Shown one piece after another: positions 46,626 through 56,314 of a stretch of DNA of 64,000 nt (positions within the stretch are counted from its first letter, which is position 1; the number at the start of each line of letters is the position of its first letter). The notes beneath the pieces are model-generated. The model worked only from the letters and a program-made list of their open reading frames with translations. It was not told where the DNA came from and did no database searches. A program made the position numbers and the translations under genes. This stretch comes from Bradyrhizobium sp. CB2312 (GTDB lineage Bacteria; Pseudomonadota; Alphaproteobacteria; Rhizobiales; Xanthobacteraceae). The stretch is taken from NCBI RefSeq assembly GCF_029714425.1, contig NZ_CP121668.1, positions 4,609,501-4,673,500 on the forward strand. Direction: 5' to 3'.

Positions 46626-48134
46626 ATAGTAGTGCCTCGGCGTTTCTGAGAGTCGGCGGCCGACTGTCGAACTTCTGACATGGTGACCGCCGCGCGAATC
46701 AGCGCAAGCAGGTTGCATTGACGTATACCCTGCAACCGGTCGGTGCCGTAGCGGCCGTGCTGCGTTATCCTACCTTTCCAACATGAATTTGCGGAGCTTC
46801 CGACGTCAGGACTCGCTATTTCCCGTTCAGCGCAGCAGCGATCTTGCCGCCGATTGCCTCAACGGCACGGCGGGCCGCCTCGTCCGCGAGGTGGGCATAT
46901 CGCTGTGTCGTGCTCGGATCGGCGTGCCCGAGCAGGGTACCAATAACAGGCAGGCCCATCTGGTCACCAATCCCAACGCTGGCAAAGCTGTGCCGCAGGT
47001 CGTGGATCCTGACGCCGGTCACGCCGGCCCGCTTGCAAATGGCTGTCCATGGGCGCTTCAGGTCTGCGCGCGGCTTCTCATTCTTGGTCCCCGCCGATTC
47101 TCCCGCAATCACAAACGCGCCCAGCTTGGTAAGGGATCTGATGATATCGACAGCGGCAGTCGGTAGGTAAATCGTCTTCTTGCCGGTCTTAGAGTCGGGC
47201 AGGCGTAGGACGCCGCGCTCCAGGTCAACTTCATCCCAGCGCAGGTGCAGAATTTCCCGCAATCGACCGCCCGTGAGCATGAGCAGTCTGACAGCGGCGG
47301 TTGCGTAAGGTGACATCTTTACAAGCTGCCCAACAGGCGCGTGCTTGGCGTCGCCGGCATCTACCGGAAGGCCAACAGTCTCGGCCTCTATCATCGCGTT
47401 GCCAATTGCCAGCAGCTCGGCGGTGGTCAGATAGCGCTCACGGCCTTCCTCTTCATTCAGTTTCGCGCCAGATGCCGGATTCATGCCTTCAGGCACATGA
47501 CCATGGCGCGAGCCCCAGCCGTAGGCCGCAGATACGAGCTTGATGGCCCGATTAGCCGATACGCGGGCCTCGCGCGTCATCAGGGCGTGTGCGCGCTGTA
47601 CATCTACCCTTGTCAGGACCGCCGCTTTTGTTGTGCCCAGCCGAGGCTCAACGTGCTTCTTGAGCAACATGCGATAGAGGTTGGCGGTCGACGCCTTCTT
47701 GTGCTCCTGGACGTACTCGTCGATGTATTTCGAGACCAGCGCTTTAACGGTCAGGCTTGCCCGCTCGTCGCTCCGATTTTGAGCAAGGTCTTTTCCCAGC
47801 GCGGCGTTGGCAATCGCCTTGCGGGCCGCCTCGCGGGCCTCATTGGCCTTCAGGGTGCCAACCCGCCCTAGCTTCTGCGGATTCCGACGAAGTCGCCCGG
47901 GTGTACCGATATGAAGTCGCCCGGGGATTCCGAGACGATGTCGCCCACCTTTCCGATTTGATCTCGCCCGGGAGCGAGGCATTCTGGCCGATAGATTTTC
48001 TGGCATTGGGCGAGCCGGGCGGTCAACCCGGAATCGCGGCTTGAACTCTTCTGTTTCTGTTGCGGTTGCTGTGGGCATGTGGGCAACGCCTTGGCGTTGT
48101 CCAAGCGCAGCGGCATGTCCACAGGGCGACGGGC

Positions 48135-48878
48135 TCAGGTCTTTCGGGCGGGTTGCCGGCTTCGGCGCAGGCTCTCACCGGTGAGGTCGAGCCGATGGGC
48201 ATTGTGGACGAGGCGATCGAGCACGGCGTCGGCATAGGTGGGATCTCCAATGAGCAGATGCCACTGGTCCACGGGGAGCTGGCTGGTGACGATGGTGGAG
48301 CGATGACCGTAGCGATCTTCGAGGATTTCCAGGAGGTCGTGACGGGCGCCGGCATCGAGCGGCTCGAGCCCCCAATCATCGAGGATCAGCAGATCGACAC
48401 GGCCAAGGCCGCGCAACAGGCGTGGATGGCGACCGTCGCCGCGGGCGAGCGCCAGATCGTCGAACAGGCGCGGGACGCGCTGATAGAGCACGGAGCGATT
48501 GTCGCGACAGGCCTTGTGGCCGAGCGCCGAGGCGAGCCAACTCTTGCCGACGCCGGCCGGGCCGCAGATCAGGAGATTGACGTGGTCGTCGATCCAGCGG
48601 CCCTCGACAAGCTTGGCGAACAGCGGACGGTCGAGACCGCGCGGGGTGCGGTAGTCGATGTCCTCGACGCACGCCTGCTGGCGCAGCTTGGCGTAGCGCA
48701 GGCGGGTGGCGAGCCGTTTGTCGTGCCGCAGCGAGGCTTCACGTTCGAGCAGCAGAGCAAGCCATTCGGCGTGACCGAGGCTTGCGGCCTCACCGGTGGC
48801 TTCGATGTCGGCGAAGGCCTTGGCCATGCCGTGGAGGCCGAGGGCGTTGAGGCGGTCGAGGGTCGGATGGGTGAGCAA
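48135..48878 (-). CDS. istB: IS21 helper ATPase IstB
   Basis: A 247-residue AAA+ ATPase. MLTHPTLDRLNALGLHGMAK starts the usual N-terminal domain. Walker A is CGPAGVGKSWLASALG, Walker B is LLILDDWGLEPLD, and the sensor region is STIVTSQLPVDQWH. Intact, unlike the istB genes of the other two IS21 copies. Confidence 0.95.
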   Translation of the reverse strand: MLTHPTLDRLNALGLHGMAKAFADIEATGEAASLGHAEWLALLLEREASLRHDKRLATRLRYAKLRQQACVEDIDYRTPRGLDRPLFAKLVEGRWIDDHVNLLICGPAGVGKSWLASALGHKACRDNRSVLYQRVPRLFDDLALARGDGRHPRLLRGLGRVDLLILDDWGLEPLDAGARHDLLEILEDRYGHRSTIVTSQLPVDQWHLLIGDPTYADAVLDRLVHNAHRLDLTGESLRRSRQPARKT

Positions 48879-48889
48879 GGGATGATCTC

Positions 48890-50442
48890 CTAATTGTAGT
48901 AGCGCGGTCCGCGGATGTTGGCATGCAGGATCGGCGCATCGTCCGCGGAGCGCTGGTGAGCAGGACGCCGATCGAGATTATTGGCGAGGATCGACTTGAC
49001 CGAGCCATAGGTGCGCGCGCCGATGTCGATCGCCCGCGCAGCCGCGGCGTCCAGCCGTTCGCGCCCATAGGAGGCGGCGAGCCTGAGGATGCCGAGGCAG
49101 GCGCGGAAGCCTTGCTCGGGGTGCGAGCGCTCGTCGAGAATGAGGTCGCACAACGCGCTGGTCGCCGGCCCGATCGCGGCGGCGTCCTGGCGGATACGCG
49201 CGATGGTCCAGCCGGCGTAGCGCCGATGGCTGGAGGCCATGTGCTCCGGCACGGTGGTGTGTTTGTGATTGCCGCTCATGCGCTGATGCGCGGCGATCCG
49301 CTCGCCCTTGTGGAAGATCTCGACGGTGCGGGCCGTGAACCGCACCTCGACCTCGGCGCGGGCGAAGCGATGCGGAACGCTGTAGTAATGCTTCTCCACC
49401 TCGACGTGGTAATCGAGACTGACGCGGCGGATTCGCCACTCGGCGAGGACGTAGGGGACACCGGCAATGGCTTGAGCGCCGGCCGGTCGACCTCCTCGAG
49501 CAACCGGCGGCGTGTCACGCCGAGCCGTCGGATCGGCCGTTCCTCGTTCAGCCTCGTGAGCAGTTCGCCGATCGCCGCATTGACCTCGGCCAGGCTGTAG
49601 AAGGTGCGATGACGCAGGCGACCGAGCAGCCAGCGCTCGACGATGAGGACGGCCTGCTCGACCTTGGCCTTGTCGCGCGGCTTGCGCGGCCGCGCCGGCA
49701 AGATGGCGGTGCCGTAATGCGCCGCCATCTCCGCATAGGTACGATTGATCTGCGGGTCGTACAGGCTCGCCTTGATGACCGCGACCTTGGTGTTGTCGGG
49801 CACCAGCAGCGCCGGTATGCCGCCGATCGCCGCGAAGGCGCCAACATGGGCGCTGATCCAGTCGGCGAGCCCCTGCGTCCACGTCGCCTGCGCGTAGGTG
49901 AAGCTCGATGCGCCGAGCACGGCGACGAAGATCTGCGCCGTTCTGCGCTCACCGGTCAGGCGGTCGACCACCACCGGCACGCCATCGCCGGCGTAGTCGA
50001 CAAACAGCTTGTCGCCAGCCACATGGGCCTGGCGCATCGTCACCGACAGACGGCCCTCCCAGGCGCGGTAGAGCTCACAGAAGCGCGAGTACCGGTATCC
50101 GCCGGGCTCGGTGGCGATATATTCCTCCCACAGGATCGACAGCGTCACGTGCTTGCGTTTGAGCTCGCGGTGCACCGTCGCCCAGTCGGGCTCGGCGATG
50201 CGGCGGTGACCCTGACGGTTGCCATTGCCGGTCTTAGCGAACAGGCGAAGTTCCAGAACCGTGTCGGTGACGTCGTCTGGCAACGGCCAGCTCAAGCCCG
50301 CGGCCTCGAACCGCCGGAGCGCCAGCCGCACCGTCGAGGGTGCCGCCCCCACCCGTCGCGCAATCTCGCGGCTCGGCAGCCCGGCCGCCTTCATTCTGAT
50401 CACATCGCGCACACGGCGCATCGCAAGCCTCTCCGTCGGCAT
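48890..50442 (-). pseudogene. istA: IS21 transposase IstA, frameshifted
   Basis: From MPTERLAMRRVRDVIRMKAA the frame covers the helix-turn-helix (GLPSREIARRVGAAPSTVRL) and the DDE core (LFVDYAGDGVPVV, LLVPDNTKVAV, KAKVEQAVLIVERWLL), then leaves frame near 49455 after ALKPLP. Another frame carries the C-terminal domain (YVLAEWRIRRVSLDYHVEVE, YYSVPHRFARAEVEVRFTAR) to 48890. The element therefore has a broken transposase and cannot move alone. Confidence 0.88.
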
Positions 50443-50949
50443 CCAGGTCCCCTTCGCAAAGCCGAAAGGGTTGACCCTATGGGAGCCAGAAGAGGTCTCG
50501 TCACCCGGGCGACATCATCCCGGAATGGTGGGCGACATCATCTCGGAACGGGCGGGCGACTTCAAATCGGAATGGTGGGCGAGATCATCTCGGAATGGTG
50601 GGCGACATCGAGCGGAATCCGCACTAGCTTCAGCCGCTTCTTGGATCCTCCGGCCACAGGGCGGAACTCCGCGAAGTAGGTGCCGGTGCCTGTAGTCGTC
50701 CTGTAGAAACCGAAACCGGCTAGGTCGTCGTCGAAATAGTAGGTCGTCTTGTTCGGAACGGCCGCCTTCATCAGCGCCGCCACGCTGTCGCTCGAAATTC
50801 TGATCGTTGCCATGCCCCACCAAATTATAGCCAGTATGTAGCCAGTAGTCTGGCTGTAGACTTGCAAAAGGCAAGTGGTCATTGGTTGGATGGTGTTTGA
50901 TTTGCCAAGCTTTTTTGTGCTCTATCCAACGCCAGAAATGGCTATAAAA

Positions 50950-51279
50950 CTAGTCGTTTATAACTGGGAGACTAGGGGTCGGAGGTTCAAATCCTCTCGC
51001 TCCGACCATTTTCTTCTCAAATGGACCAAAGCTTTGCGCGATCGCAGCGCTGTGCGGGCACTGCTGCTCGGGCAGAGGCTTGCCACGGGTCCAGGTCCGG
51101 ACGGCAAAGGCGAGCTGGCGCGGTCCCATCGCATCCACGATCGAGGCCTGTGCGCTTTCGAGTCGCCTGGCGAACCCGCTGGCGCTCAGGTCCAGCGTTG
51201 CGTCGGCGGCCAGCAGGGCCACCGACAGGAACGCAATCGATCCGGCAACGGCTATCGCCTTCCATTCTGGTGACTGCAT
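50950..51279 (-). CDS. Hypothetical exported or membrane protein; C-terminus reads into the att site
   Basis: MQSPEWKAIAVAGSIAFLSV... has a membrane or signal segment (residues 8-25) and a soluble part with FARRLESAQASIVDAMGPRQ. The last 19 residues, after FEKK, are translated from antisense tRNA (VGARGFEPPTP), a well-known spurious sequence, so the natural C-terminus is probably lost or the frame extends by accident. First gene on the backbone side of the island edge. Confidence 0.45.
   Translation of the reverse strand: MQSPEWKAIAVAGSIAFLSVALLAADATLDLSASGFARRLESAQASIVDAMGPRQLAFAVRTWTRGKPLPEQQCPHSAAIAQSFGPFEKKMVGARGFEPPTPSLPVIND
50964..51008 (+). other. tRNA 3' remnant (tRNA-Pro-like), right attachment site of the island
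   Basis: The 45 bases match the 3' half of a tRNA: TGGGAG like an anticodon loop with TGG, a T arm GGAGG-TTCAAAT-CCTCT, the acceptor strand CGCTCCG, the discriminator A and CCA. No 5' half (expected to begin CGGAGCG) precedes it; A/T-rich island sequence does instead. Sequence style and anticodon suggest tRNA-Pro(TGG). The intact gene should lie at the far left end of the island. CTAGTC upstream pairs with GACTAG of the remnant, perhaps by chance. Confidence 0.8.
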
Positions 51280-51405
51280 TAGCTGACTTTCTCAGGTATT
51301 TTGCCGCTCGCCGGATAGGTGGGGCTTTTTCGCCAAGTTCAAGCCCTCGACCAGGCTCGCGCACGCGTTCTTGAAGTGCGACAAATCTGTAACAGGTGGC
51401 TCGTG

Positions 51406-52086
51406 CTACCCGGACGGACGCAAGTAGCCCACCACCATCCTTGTCGTCTCGTCCACCAGCGTCTTCACCGTCTTGTCGGACTGCATCTCGGCCTGGTGCA
51501 GCACCGTGTTGTGCGCCACCGCCTCGATCGCGCTGACGCAGATGAAGGTCGCCATATCGAGGTCGATCTTGCGCATCTCCTTGCGACGGCTTTCGAAATA
51601 GGCGCGCACGAGGGCGTGGACCTCGTGATTGAAGGCCTCGACTTCGGCAAGCCGCCCCGAGCGCGGGATCTGCTCGGCGAGGACGCGATGCAGGTTCGGA
51701 TCGATGTGATGGGCCTCGATCGCGACGGTGACGAGCCGACGCACCGCCTTCTCGACCGGCATGTCCGCGACCTCGACGAAGGCGGCGCGGACGATTTGCA
51801 TGATCTCGTCGTTGTGACGGTCGATCACGGCGGCGACCAGCGCCTCCTTGCTCGGAAAGTACTGGTAGAGCGAGCCGACACTGACGCCGGCGATTTCGGC
51901 GATGCGGTTGGTGCTGGCCTTCTCAAAGCCTTCACGGACCAGAATGCGAGCAGTCGCCTCGACCAATGCGTCGACGGTGGCGCGGGATCGCTCCTGCGAG
52001 GCATTTTTCCGGGGTTTTGTGGGCGGTTTGCGGGCCACGGCCTTGTGATCCGAATGCGAGTAGGAAAAGCGAGTGAATGCTCGCAT
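51406..52086 (-). CDS. TetR-family transcriptional regulator
   Basis: A 226-residue repressor type. The DNA-binding helix-turn-helix is at about residues 35-80 (ATVDALVEATARILVREGFE, STNRIAEIAGVSVGSLYQYF). The rest is the helical ligand domain with LHRVLAEQIPRSGRLAEVEA. The basic start (ARKPPTKPRKNASQERSR) suggests that a GTG near 52038 may be the true start. It diverges from the hydrolase gene at 52155, its probable target, with 68 bases between. Confidence 0.92.
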   Translation of the reverse strand: MRAFTRFSYSHSDHKAVARKPPTKPRKNASQERSRATVDALVEATARILVREGFEKASTNRIAEIAGVSVGSLYQYFPSKEALVAAVIDRHNDEIMQIVRAAFVEVADMPVEKAVRRLVTVAIEAHHIDPNLHRVLAEQIPRSGRLAEVEAFNHEVHALVRAYFESRRKEMRKIDLDMATFICVSAIEAVAHNTVLHQAEMQSDKTVKTLVDETTRMVVGYLRPSG

Positions 52087-52154
52087 TATAGCGGCAAGTG
52101 GCGGCGGGTCGGCAAGCCCCTTTGTCGCCGTTTCGAAAAGAGCCAGATGGGGAT

Positions 52155-53135
52155 ATGGCCATGAGCGTTGCCAGAATCGTGTCGGCCTTGCAGTTTTGCC
52201 CGGGCGGTTGCGTGTTCAGTCCACCGCCCCGGCGCGATCCCGCACCAAGTCTGCGAAGCCGCGTCTTCAACATGCTGCTGCGGCAGCTTCCCTACAAGAA
52301 GCAGCTCGCATCAGCCGAAGCCGTGCAGGCACAAGTGCAGAAGCTGGCATTGGAGCCGGCATCGTTCGAGCCGACGGGACTTGGCCGCGGCGTCGAGGCG
52401 ACACTGACCAAGATGGGCGGCTGGCCGGTCTATTACACCGCGCCGTCTTCGGGGCATGAGGGCTGCAACTTCGTCATGTTCCTGCACGGCGGCGGCTACA
52501 TCAACGAGATCGTGCCGGCGCATTGGCGCTTCATCGGCCAGATGACGCGCAAGGCGCGCGTCGTCTGCGTCGTGCCGATCTATCCGCTGGCGCCACGCGC
52601 CACCGCCAAGGACGTCGTGCCGGCGACGGCCGAGCTGCTGCGGATGCTGCTGGAGGATGCCGGACCGGCAAAGGTCACGGTCGTCGGCAATTCGGCCGGC
52701 GCGGGGCTCGCGCTCGCCGCGTGCCAATGGCTGCGCGATCGCGGCCATAGGCAGCCGAACCGGCTGATGCTGATCTCACCTGCGGCCGAGGCCTCGGTGA
52801 GGCGTCCCGAGCAGATCGAGATCGCGGCGCGCGATCCGATCCAGGACATTCCGGGGATCGTCGAAGCCGCGCGCCTCTATGCCGGCGAGCTCGATGTCGG
52901 CCATCCCTTCGTCAGCCCGCTGAACGGCGCCTTTCGCGCGCTTGCGCCGATGACGATCTTCTCGGGGACGCGCGATCTGCTCTATCCCGACAGCGTTGAT
53001 CTCGCGGAGCGGGCGCGTGCGGTGGGCGTGCCGGTCGAACTGCATCTGCTCCGTGACCAGCCGCATAATTATGCGCTGATGCCGACGCCCGAAGGGCGGC
53101 GAGCGCGTGCGGTCATTTTGCGGGCTGTCGGTTGA
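52155..53135 (+). CDS. Alpha/beta hydrolase, hormone-sensitive-lipase type
   Basis: About 326 residues from MAMSVARIVSALQFCPGG; a start at 52098 is possible. The oxyanion-hole motif FLHGGGYINE and the nucleophile elbow VVGNSAGAGLAL (GxSxG with the Ser) mark the HSL/Aes class of carboxylesterases. GTRDLLYPDSVD supplies the likely Asp, and QPHNYALMP the His. The N-terminal cap region is about 100 residues. The substrate is unknown, probably a short or medium ester. Likely controlled by the divergent TetR protein. Confidence 0.9.
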   Translation: MAMSVARIVSALQFCPGGCVFSPPPRRDPAPSLRSRVFNMLLRQLPYKKQLASAEAVQAQVQKLALEPASFEPTGLGRGVEATLTKMGGWPVYYTAPSSGHEGCNFVMFLHGGGYINEIVPAHWRFIGQMTRKARVVCVVPIYPLAPRATAKDVVPATAELLRMLLEDAGPAKVTVVGNSAGAGLALAACQWLRDRGHRQPNRLMLISPAAEASVRRPEQIEIAARDPIQDIPGIVEAARLYAGELDVGHPFVSPLNGAFRALAPMTIFSGTRDLLYPDSVDLAERARAVGVPVELHLLRDQPHNYALMPTPEGRRARAVILRAVG

Positions 53136-53255
53136 GGGGAGGCGTGACCATTGTCACGCGAGGCGCCGTCTCGATCGGTCTGGCGCTGGCGGTGTCCGGG
53201 CGGAGGGCAAGGCAGCCCCCGGGCGTTTCCTCGATGGACGTAGTTTTGCGGGGCC

Positions 53256-53504
53256 TTAGGCGTGGCCCTTGATCTCGTAATGGCCCGGCACGCATTTGTA
53301 GCGCTCGAGACGCCAATTGGCATGATAGATCGGATGCTCGCCCATCCATTTCGCCAAGGGGGCCTGTGCGCCGACCGCGCACTGCATCATCGACATCTCG
53401 GGCGTCATGTTGCTGTCGGTCACGATTTCTTCGACGCAGCCGCCTGTGGCGGATGCACCAAGCCGGCAGAGCACGGCAACGACGGTCACGAACATTCCTG
53501 TCAC
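53256..53504 (-). CDS. Small exported hypothetical protein, 82 aa
   Basis: MTGMFVTVVAVLCRLGASAT... forms a signal peptide, followed by a short mature part with four cysteines (GGCVEEIVTDSN, MMQCAVGAQAPLAKWMGEHP, YKCVPGHYEIKGHA). Disulfide formation in the periplasm is likely. The sequence is of a type frequent in bradyrhizobia. Function unknown. Confidence 0.75.
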   Translation of the reverse strand: MTGMFVTVVAVLCRLGASATGGCVEEIVTDSNMTPEMSMMQCAVGAQAPLAKWMGEHPIYHANWRLERYKCVPGHYEIKGHA

Positions 53505-53942
53505 CTCATCGGTAGTTTCTGACCACGAAGAGGATGCAAGCGGAGTGCCAGAGCCTGTGACACAAACAACACGCTGGCCTGGACGACTCGACCCAGCGTC
53601 CTGATTCCATTTGACGATTCGGATTGTAAAAAAATTGCCCCTAAACCGAAGCCGGACAAATACGGGGAACCGGCGGGAGCAATCGCCTGTGGCGGCCGCG
53701 CCACAGCGGGGCCAGTGGTCTCGATGCGTGCTCAGCCGGCAGCTTGCGGGTCGTGCCGAGATCGTGACGTCTCGGATTCGCGCGGAATAGTCCGCGCGTC
53801 GAAATAAAAGGCAATGTTTGCACGGCGCGCCGTGTCGATCCGCTTTTGCGCGCGGAAGCGGCGCTGCTACATTTTGCGCGCGCCGCGGTCAGTGGCGCTA
53901 GCTCTGAAGAAACAGACCGACAAAGGGAGGGGCCGAAGTCCC

Positions 53943-54914
53943 ATGAAGGATTTTGCAGGAAAGATCGCCGTCATCACCGGCGGCGGGACGGGGATGGGAC
54001 GCGAGCTTGCCAGGCAGCTCGTTGCCGAGGGCTGCAATGTCGCGATGTGCGACGTCTCGGAAGCGGCGATGGCCGAGACCAGGCGGCTCTGCGAGGTCGA
54101 GAAGCTGCCGCAGGGACTGCGCATCACGACGCATGTCGCTGACGTCGCGATCGAGGATCATCTGAAGCGGTTTCGCGACGAGCTCGCCGAGCAGCAGCAG
54201 ACGGACCGTATCCATCTTCTGTTCAACAATGCCGGCATCGGTGGCGGCGGCAGCTTGTTCACCAACACGCGCGAGCAGTGGGAGCGCACCTTCAACATCT
54301 GCTGGGGCGGCGTCTATCTCGGCGTGCGCACATTCCTGCCGATGCTGGTCGCGGCGGACGAGGCCCACATCGTCAACACCGCGAGCGTCAACGGCTTCTG
54401 GGCCTCGATCGGCATGAACCAGGCCCACACCGCCTACAGCTCGGCCAAGTTCGCAGTGAAGGGATTTACCGAAGCGCTGATCAACGACCTGCGCCTGCAT
54501 GCGCCGCACGTCAAATGCTCGGTGGTGATGCCCGGCCACATCGGCACCTCGATCGTCTCCAATTCGCGCAAGGTGCAGAGCAATGACGGCTCCGACCGCC
54601 TCAACGCCGACGAAGTCGCGCTGACCCGCAAGCGCATGGTCGCGGCCGGCGTGCCGGATGCCGACAAGATGTCGGACGAGGATATCCAGGCCGTGTTCGC
54701 CGAGCGCGCCCGCAGCTTCCTCGAGGACGCGCCGACGACCGCCGCGCAGGCCGCGAAGATCATCCTCGACGGGGTGAAGAGGGAGCAATGGCGTATTCTT
54801 GTGGGCGAGGATGCAAAGCGCCTTGACGAGCGCGTCCGCGCTACGCCGGAGCAAGCGTATGACCGTGCCTTCTACGAAAGTCTCACGCAGGAGGTCGGCT
54901 GGCGTCTCGGCTGA
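53943..54914 (+). CDS. Short-chain dehydrogenase/reductase (SDR)
   Basis: A 323-residue oxidoreductase with GGGAGGGG upstream of the ATG at 53943. The NAD(P)-binding motif VITGGGTGMGRELARQL, the structural NNAGIGGGG, and the active-site residues Ser (TASVNGFWAS) and YxxxK (TAYSSAKFAVKGF) are present. The C-terminal extension of about 80 residues (SDEDIQAVFAERARSFLEDA) is longer than in the smallest SDRs. The substrate cannot be told. Single gene. Confidence 0.92.
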   Translation: MKDFAGKIAVITGGGTGMGRELARQLVAEGCNVAMCDVSEAAMAETRRLCEVEKLPQGLRITTHVADVAIEDHLKRFRDELAEQQQTDRIHLLFNNAGIGGGGSLFTNTREQWERTFNICWGGVYLGVRTFLPMLVAADEAHIVNTASVNGFWASIGMNQAHTAYSSAKFAVKGFTEALINDLRLHAPHVKCSVVMPGHIGTSIVSNSRKVQSNDGSDRLNADEVALTRKRMVAAGVPDADKMSDEDIQAVFAERARSFLEDAPTTAAQAAKIILDGVKREQWRILVGEDAKRLDERVRATPEQAYDRAFYESLTQEVGWRLG

Positions 54915-55189
54915 AGCTGCCCGGCTGACATCGTCAACGATGGCGCGCGGATGTATGTATGATGCGCGTCATGGCAAGAGGTGGACCGGTGATTTCATGT
55001 GCCACCTCCTGCCAATGTTTGCCGCCTTATGACGAATGGGAATGTCACGCATGCGACACCGCTGGCCATCAAGCATCGTTCAAGCGATGGTGATGTTAAA
55101 CGGGTCTCATTCGGCGCACGGCGGCTTGGTCAGGGAACCAAAATAGTTTAGTGAATGAGGGGTAACGCGACGATAGAGCGTAGCTCCCG

Positions 55190-56299
55190 ATGATACCCGC
55201 ATGCCTCTCCGACGACTGGACCCTTTGCCCGGAGCGAGAGGACATCTCCGCTGAATTCACGCGGCTCCTCACCGCGGCCCAGGAGGGCGGCGCCACGATC
55301 GCAGAGTGTCTGATGATCGCACGGCAGCTCAAGCGGGGCGACGAGCAATCCTGGCATCGCGAGTGGAAGAAGCTCGCGCAAGTGAACCGTCAACGTGCCG
55401 AAGCCGCGTTCGCGGAAGGCCACATGGCGACGGCGCAGCGCAACTGGCTGCGTGCGATGAATTACTATGGTGCAGCGGCGATGCCGCTGGACCAGGCCGA
55501 CGAGCGCCGCTGGGTCGCGGTGCTGGCGATGCAGGAATGCGCCCGTCGCTATCTCACGGCGCGCCGCCCGACGGGCGAGGTCGTGACGATTCCCTGGGTC
55601 GAGGATCATCCGTTGCAGGGGTACTTCCTGCCCGCGACGGCGGCAGGCGGGCGGGCTCCGACCGTGATCTGCATCGGCGAGCCCGGCCACCGCAAGGAAG
55701 AGTTCCTGTTCAAGCTCGCGCCGCATGCGCGCGAGCGCGGTTTCTCGATGCTGGCGCTCGATCTGTTCGGCGACCAGCGCGACGATTATCTCGACGTGCT
55801 GTTGCGGCGGCGGGATCTCGAGAGTGCGATTCCGGGCGTCATGGACTATCTGGAGACCCGCCGCGACGTCGATTTCGATCGCGTTGCGATCGTCGCCGAT
55901 GGCTGGGGCTCTTCCTTCGTTGCGCGCGCGGTGTTGCAGGAGCCGCGGCTTGCCGCCGCCGTCTGCGACGGCGGCCTGTGGGACCTGCACGAGCGGGCCT
56001 TCTTCGCCAGCCGGTTTGCGATGAGCGACGTCAGCATCGTCCCGGTGCCGCATGCGCCGCTGATGGCCTCCAGCGCCGATTGTCCGGTGCTGATCACGCT
56101 GGGCGAGGACGGCTGGCTCAAAGCCGATCGGGCCCGTCAGATCGTGCAGACCTCCCGGCTCGGCAGCTCGGATGTCATGCTCAAGGTGTTCACCGCGGCG
56201 GAGACCGGCGCAGCGCAGGCGCATGCGGACAATCCGAGTCTTGCCAACGAATACATCTTCGACTGGCTCGAATCGCGGCTCGGCGCCGCGCGCATCTAG
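55190..56299 (+). CDS. FrsA-like alpha/beta hydrolase
   Basis: A 369-residue protein. An N-terminal helical part (residues 1-110, with GHMATAQRNWLRAMNYYGAA) precedes an alpha/beta fold: PTVICIGEPGHRKEEFLFKL, SMLALDLFGDQRDDYLDVLL, VLITLGEDGWLKADRARQIV. The nucleophile-elbow position reads VADGWGSSFVARA instead of the usual GxSxG, so the catalytic serine may be displaced or absent. The layout resembles DUF1100/FrsA proteins. Convergent with the marR gene, 15 bases apart. Confidence 0.8.
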   Translation: MIPACLSDDWTLCPEREDISAEFTRLLTAAQEGGATIAECLMIARQLKRGDEQSWHREWKKLAQVNRQRAEAAFAEGHMATAQRNWLRAMNYYGAAAMPLDQADERRWVAVLAMQECARRYLTARRPTGEVVTIPWVEDHPLQGYFLPATAAGGRAPTVICIGEPGHRKEEFLFKLAPHARERGFSMLALDLFGDQRDDYLDVLLRRRDLESAIPGVMDYLETRRDVDFDRVAIVADGWGSSFVARAVLQEPRLAAAVCDGGLWDLHERAFFASRFAMSDVSIVPVPHAPLMASSADCPVLITLGEDGWLKADRARQIVQTSRLGSSDVMLKVFTAAETGAAQAHADNPSLANEYIFDWLESRLGAARI

Positions 56300-56314
56300 C
56301 GGCGGCAGTTCGCC

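Larger units (their letters stand above)
47876..50623 (-). mobile_element. IS21-family element inside the integrase gene
   Basis: TGCGGATTCCG opens the left end and its exact inverted copy CGGAATCCGCA closes the right. The 8-base duplication CTAGCTTC flanks it (47868-47875 and 50624-50631). Length 2748 bases. Both ends carry several repeats of the form GGCGACATCATCTCGGAATGG (shown in part as GGGCGACATCATC), the multiple transposase-binding sites typical of IS21. Confidence 0.95.
46816..50813 (-). pseudogene. int: Tyrosine integrase, split by IS21
   Basis: The 5' part (50632-50813) starts MATIRISSDSVAALMKAAVP, an N-terminal integrase arm ending GGSKKRLKL. The 3' part (46816-47867) continues GRVGTLKANEAREAARKA through a SAM-like core-binding domain and the catalytic domain: GGRLREILHLRW (Arg), DSKTGKKTIYL (Lys), HDLRHSFASVG (His-x-x-Arg), LLGHADPSTTQRYAHLAD (His and the Tyr nucleophile). 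Removing the IS21 and one CTAGCTTC restores 413 residues in frame. It lies 150 bases from the tRNA remnant, as expected for the enzyme that inserted the island. Confidence 0.93.

Noticed and set aside
50507..50623. Short repeated units suggesting a CRISPR-like array
   Set aside because: They are the multiple terminal transposase-binding repeats of the IS21 element; spacing is irregular and a matching set lies at its other end.
50949..50974. Possible complete anticodon stem (CTAGTC/GACTAG) before the tRNA remnant
   Set aside because: The loop would be 14 bases and no D arm or acceptor strand lies upstream, so it is not an intact tRNA.
50950..51008. Protein ending VGARGFEPPTPSLP
   Set aside because: This is the well-known false translation of antisense tRNA sequence, so it supports the tRNA remnant and not a protein domain.
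51319..52164. 281-codon plus-strand frame
   Set aside because: Antisense to the TetR gene.
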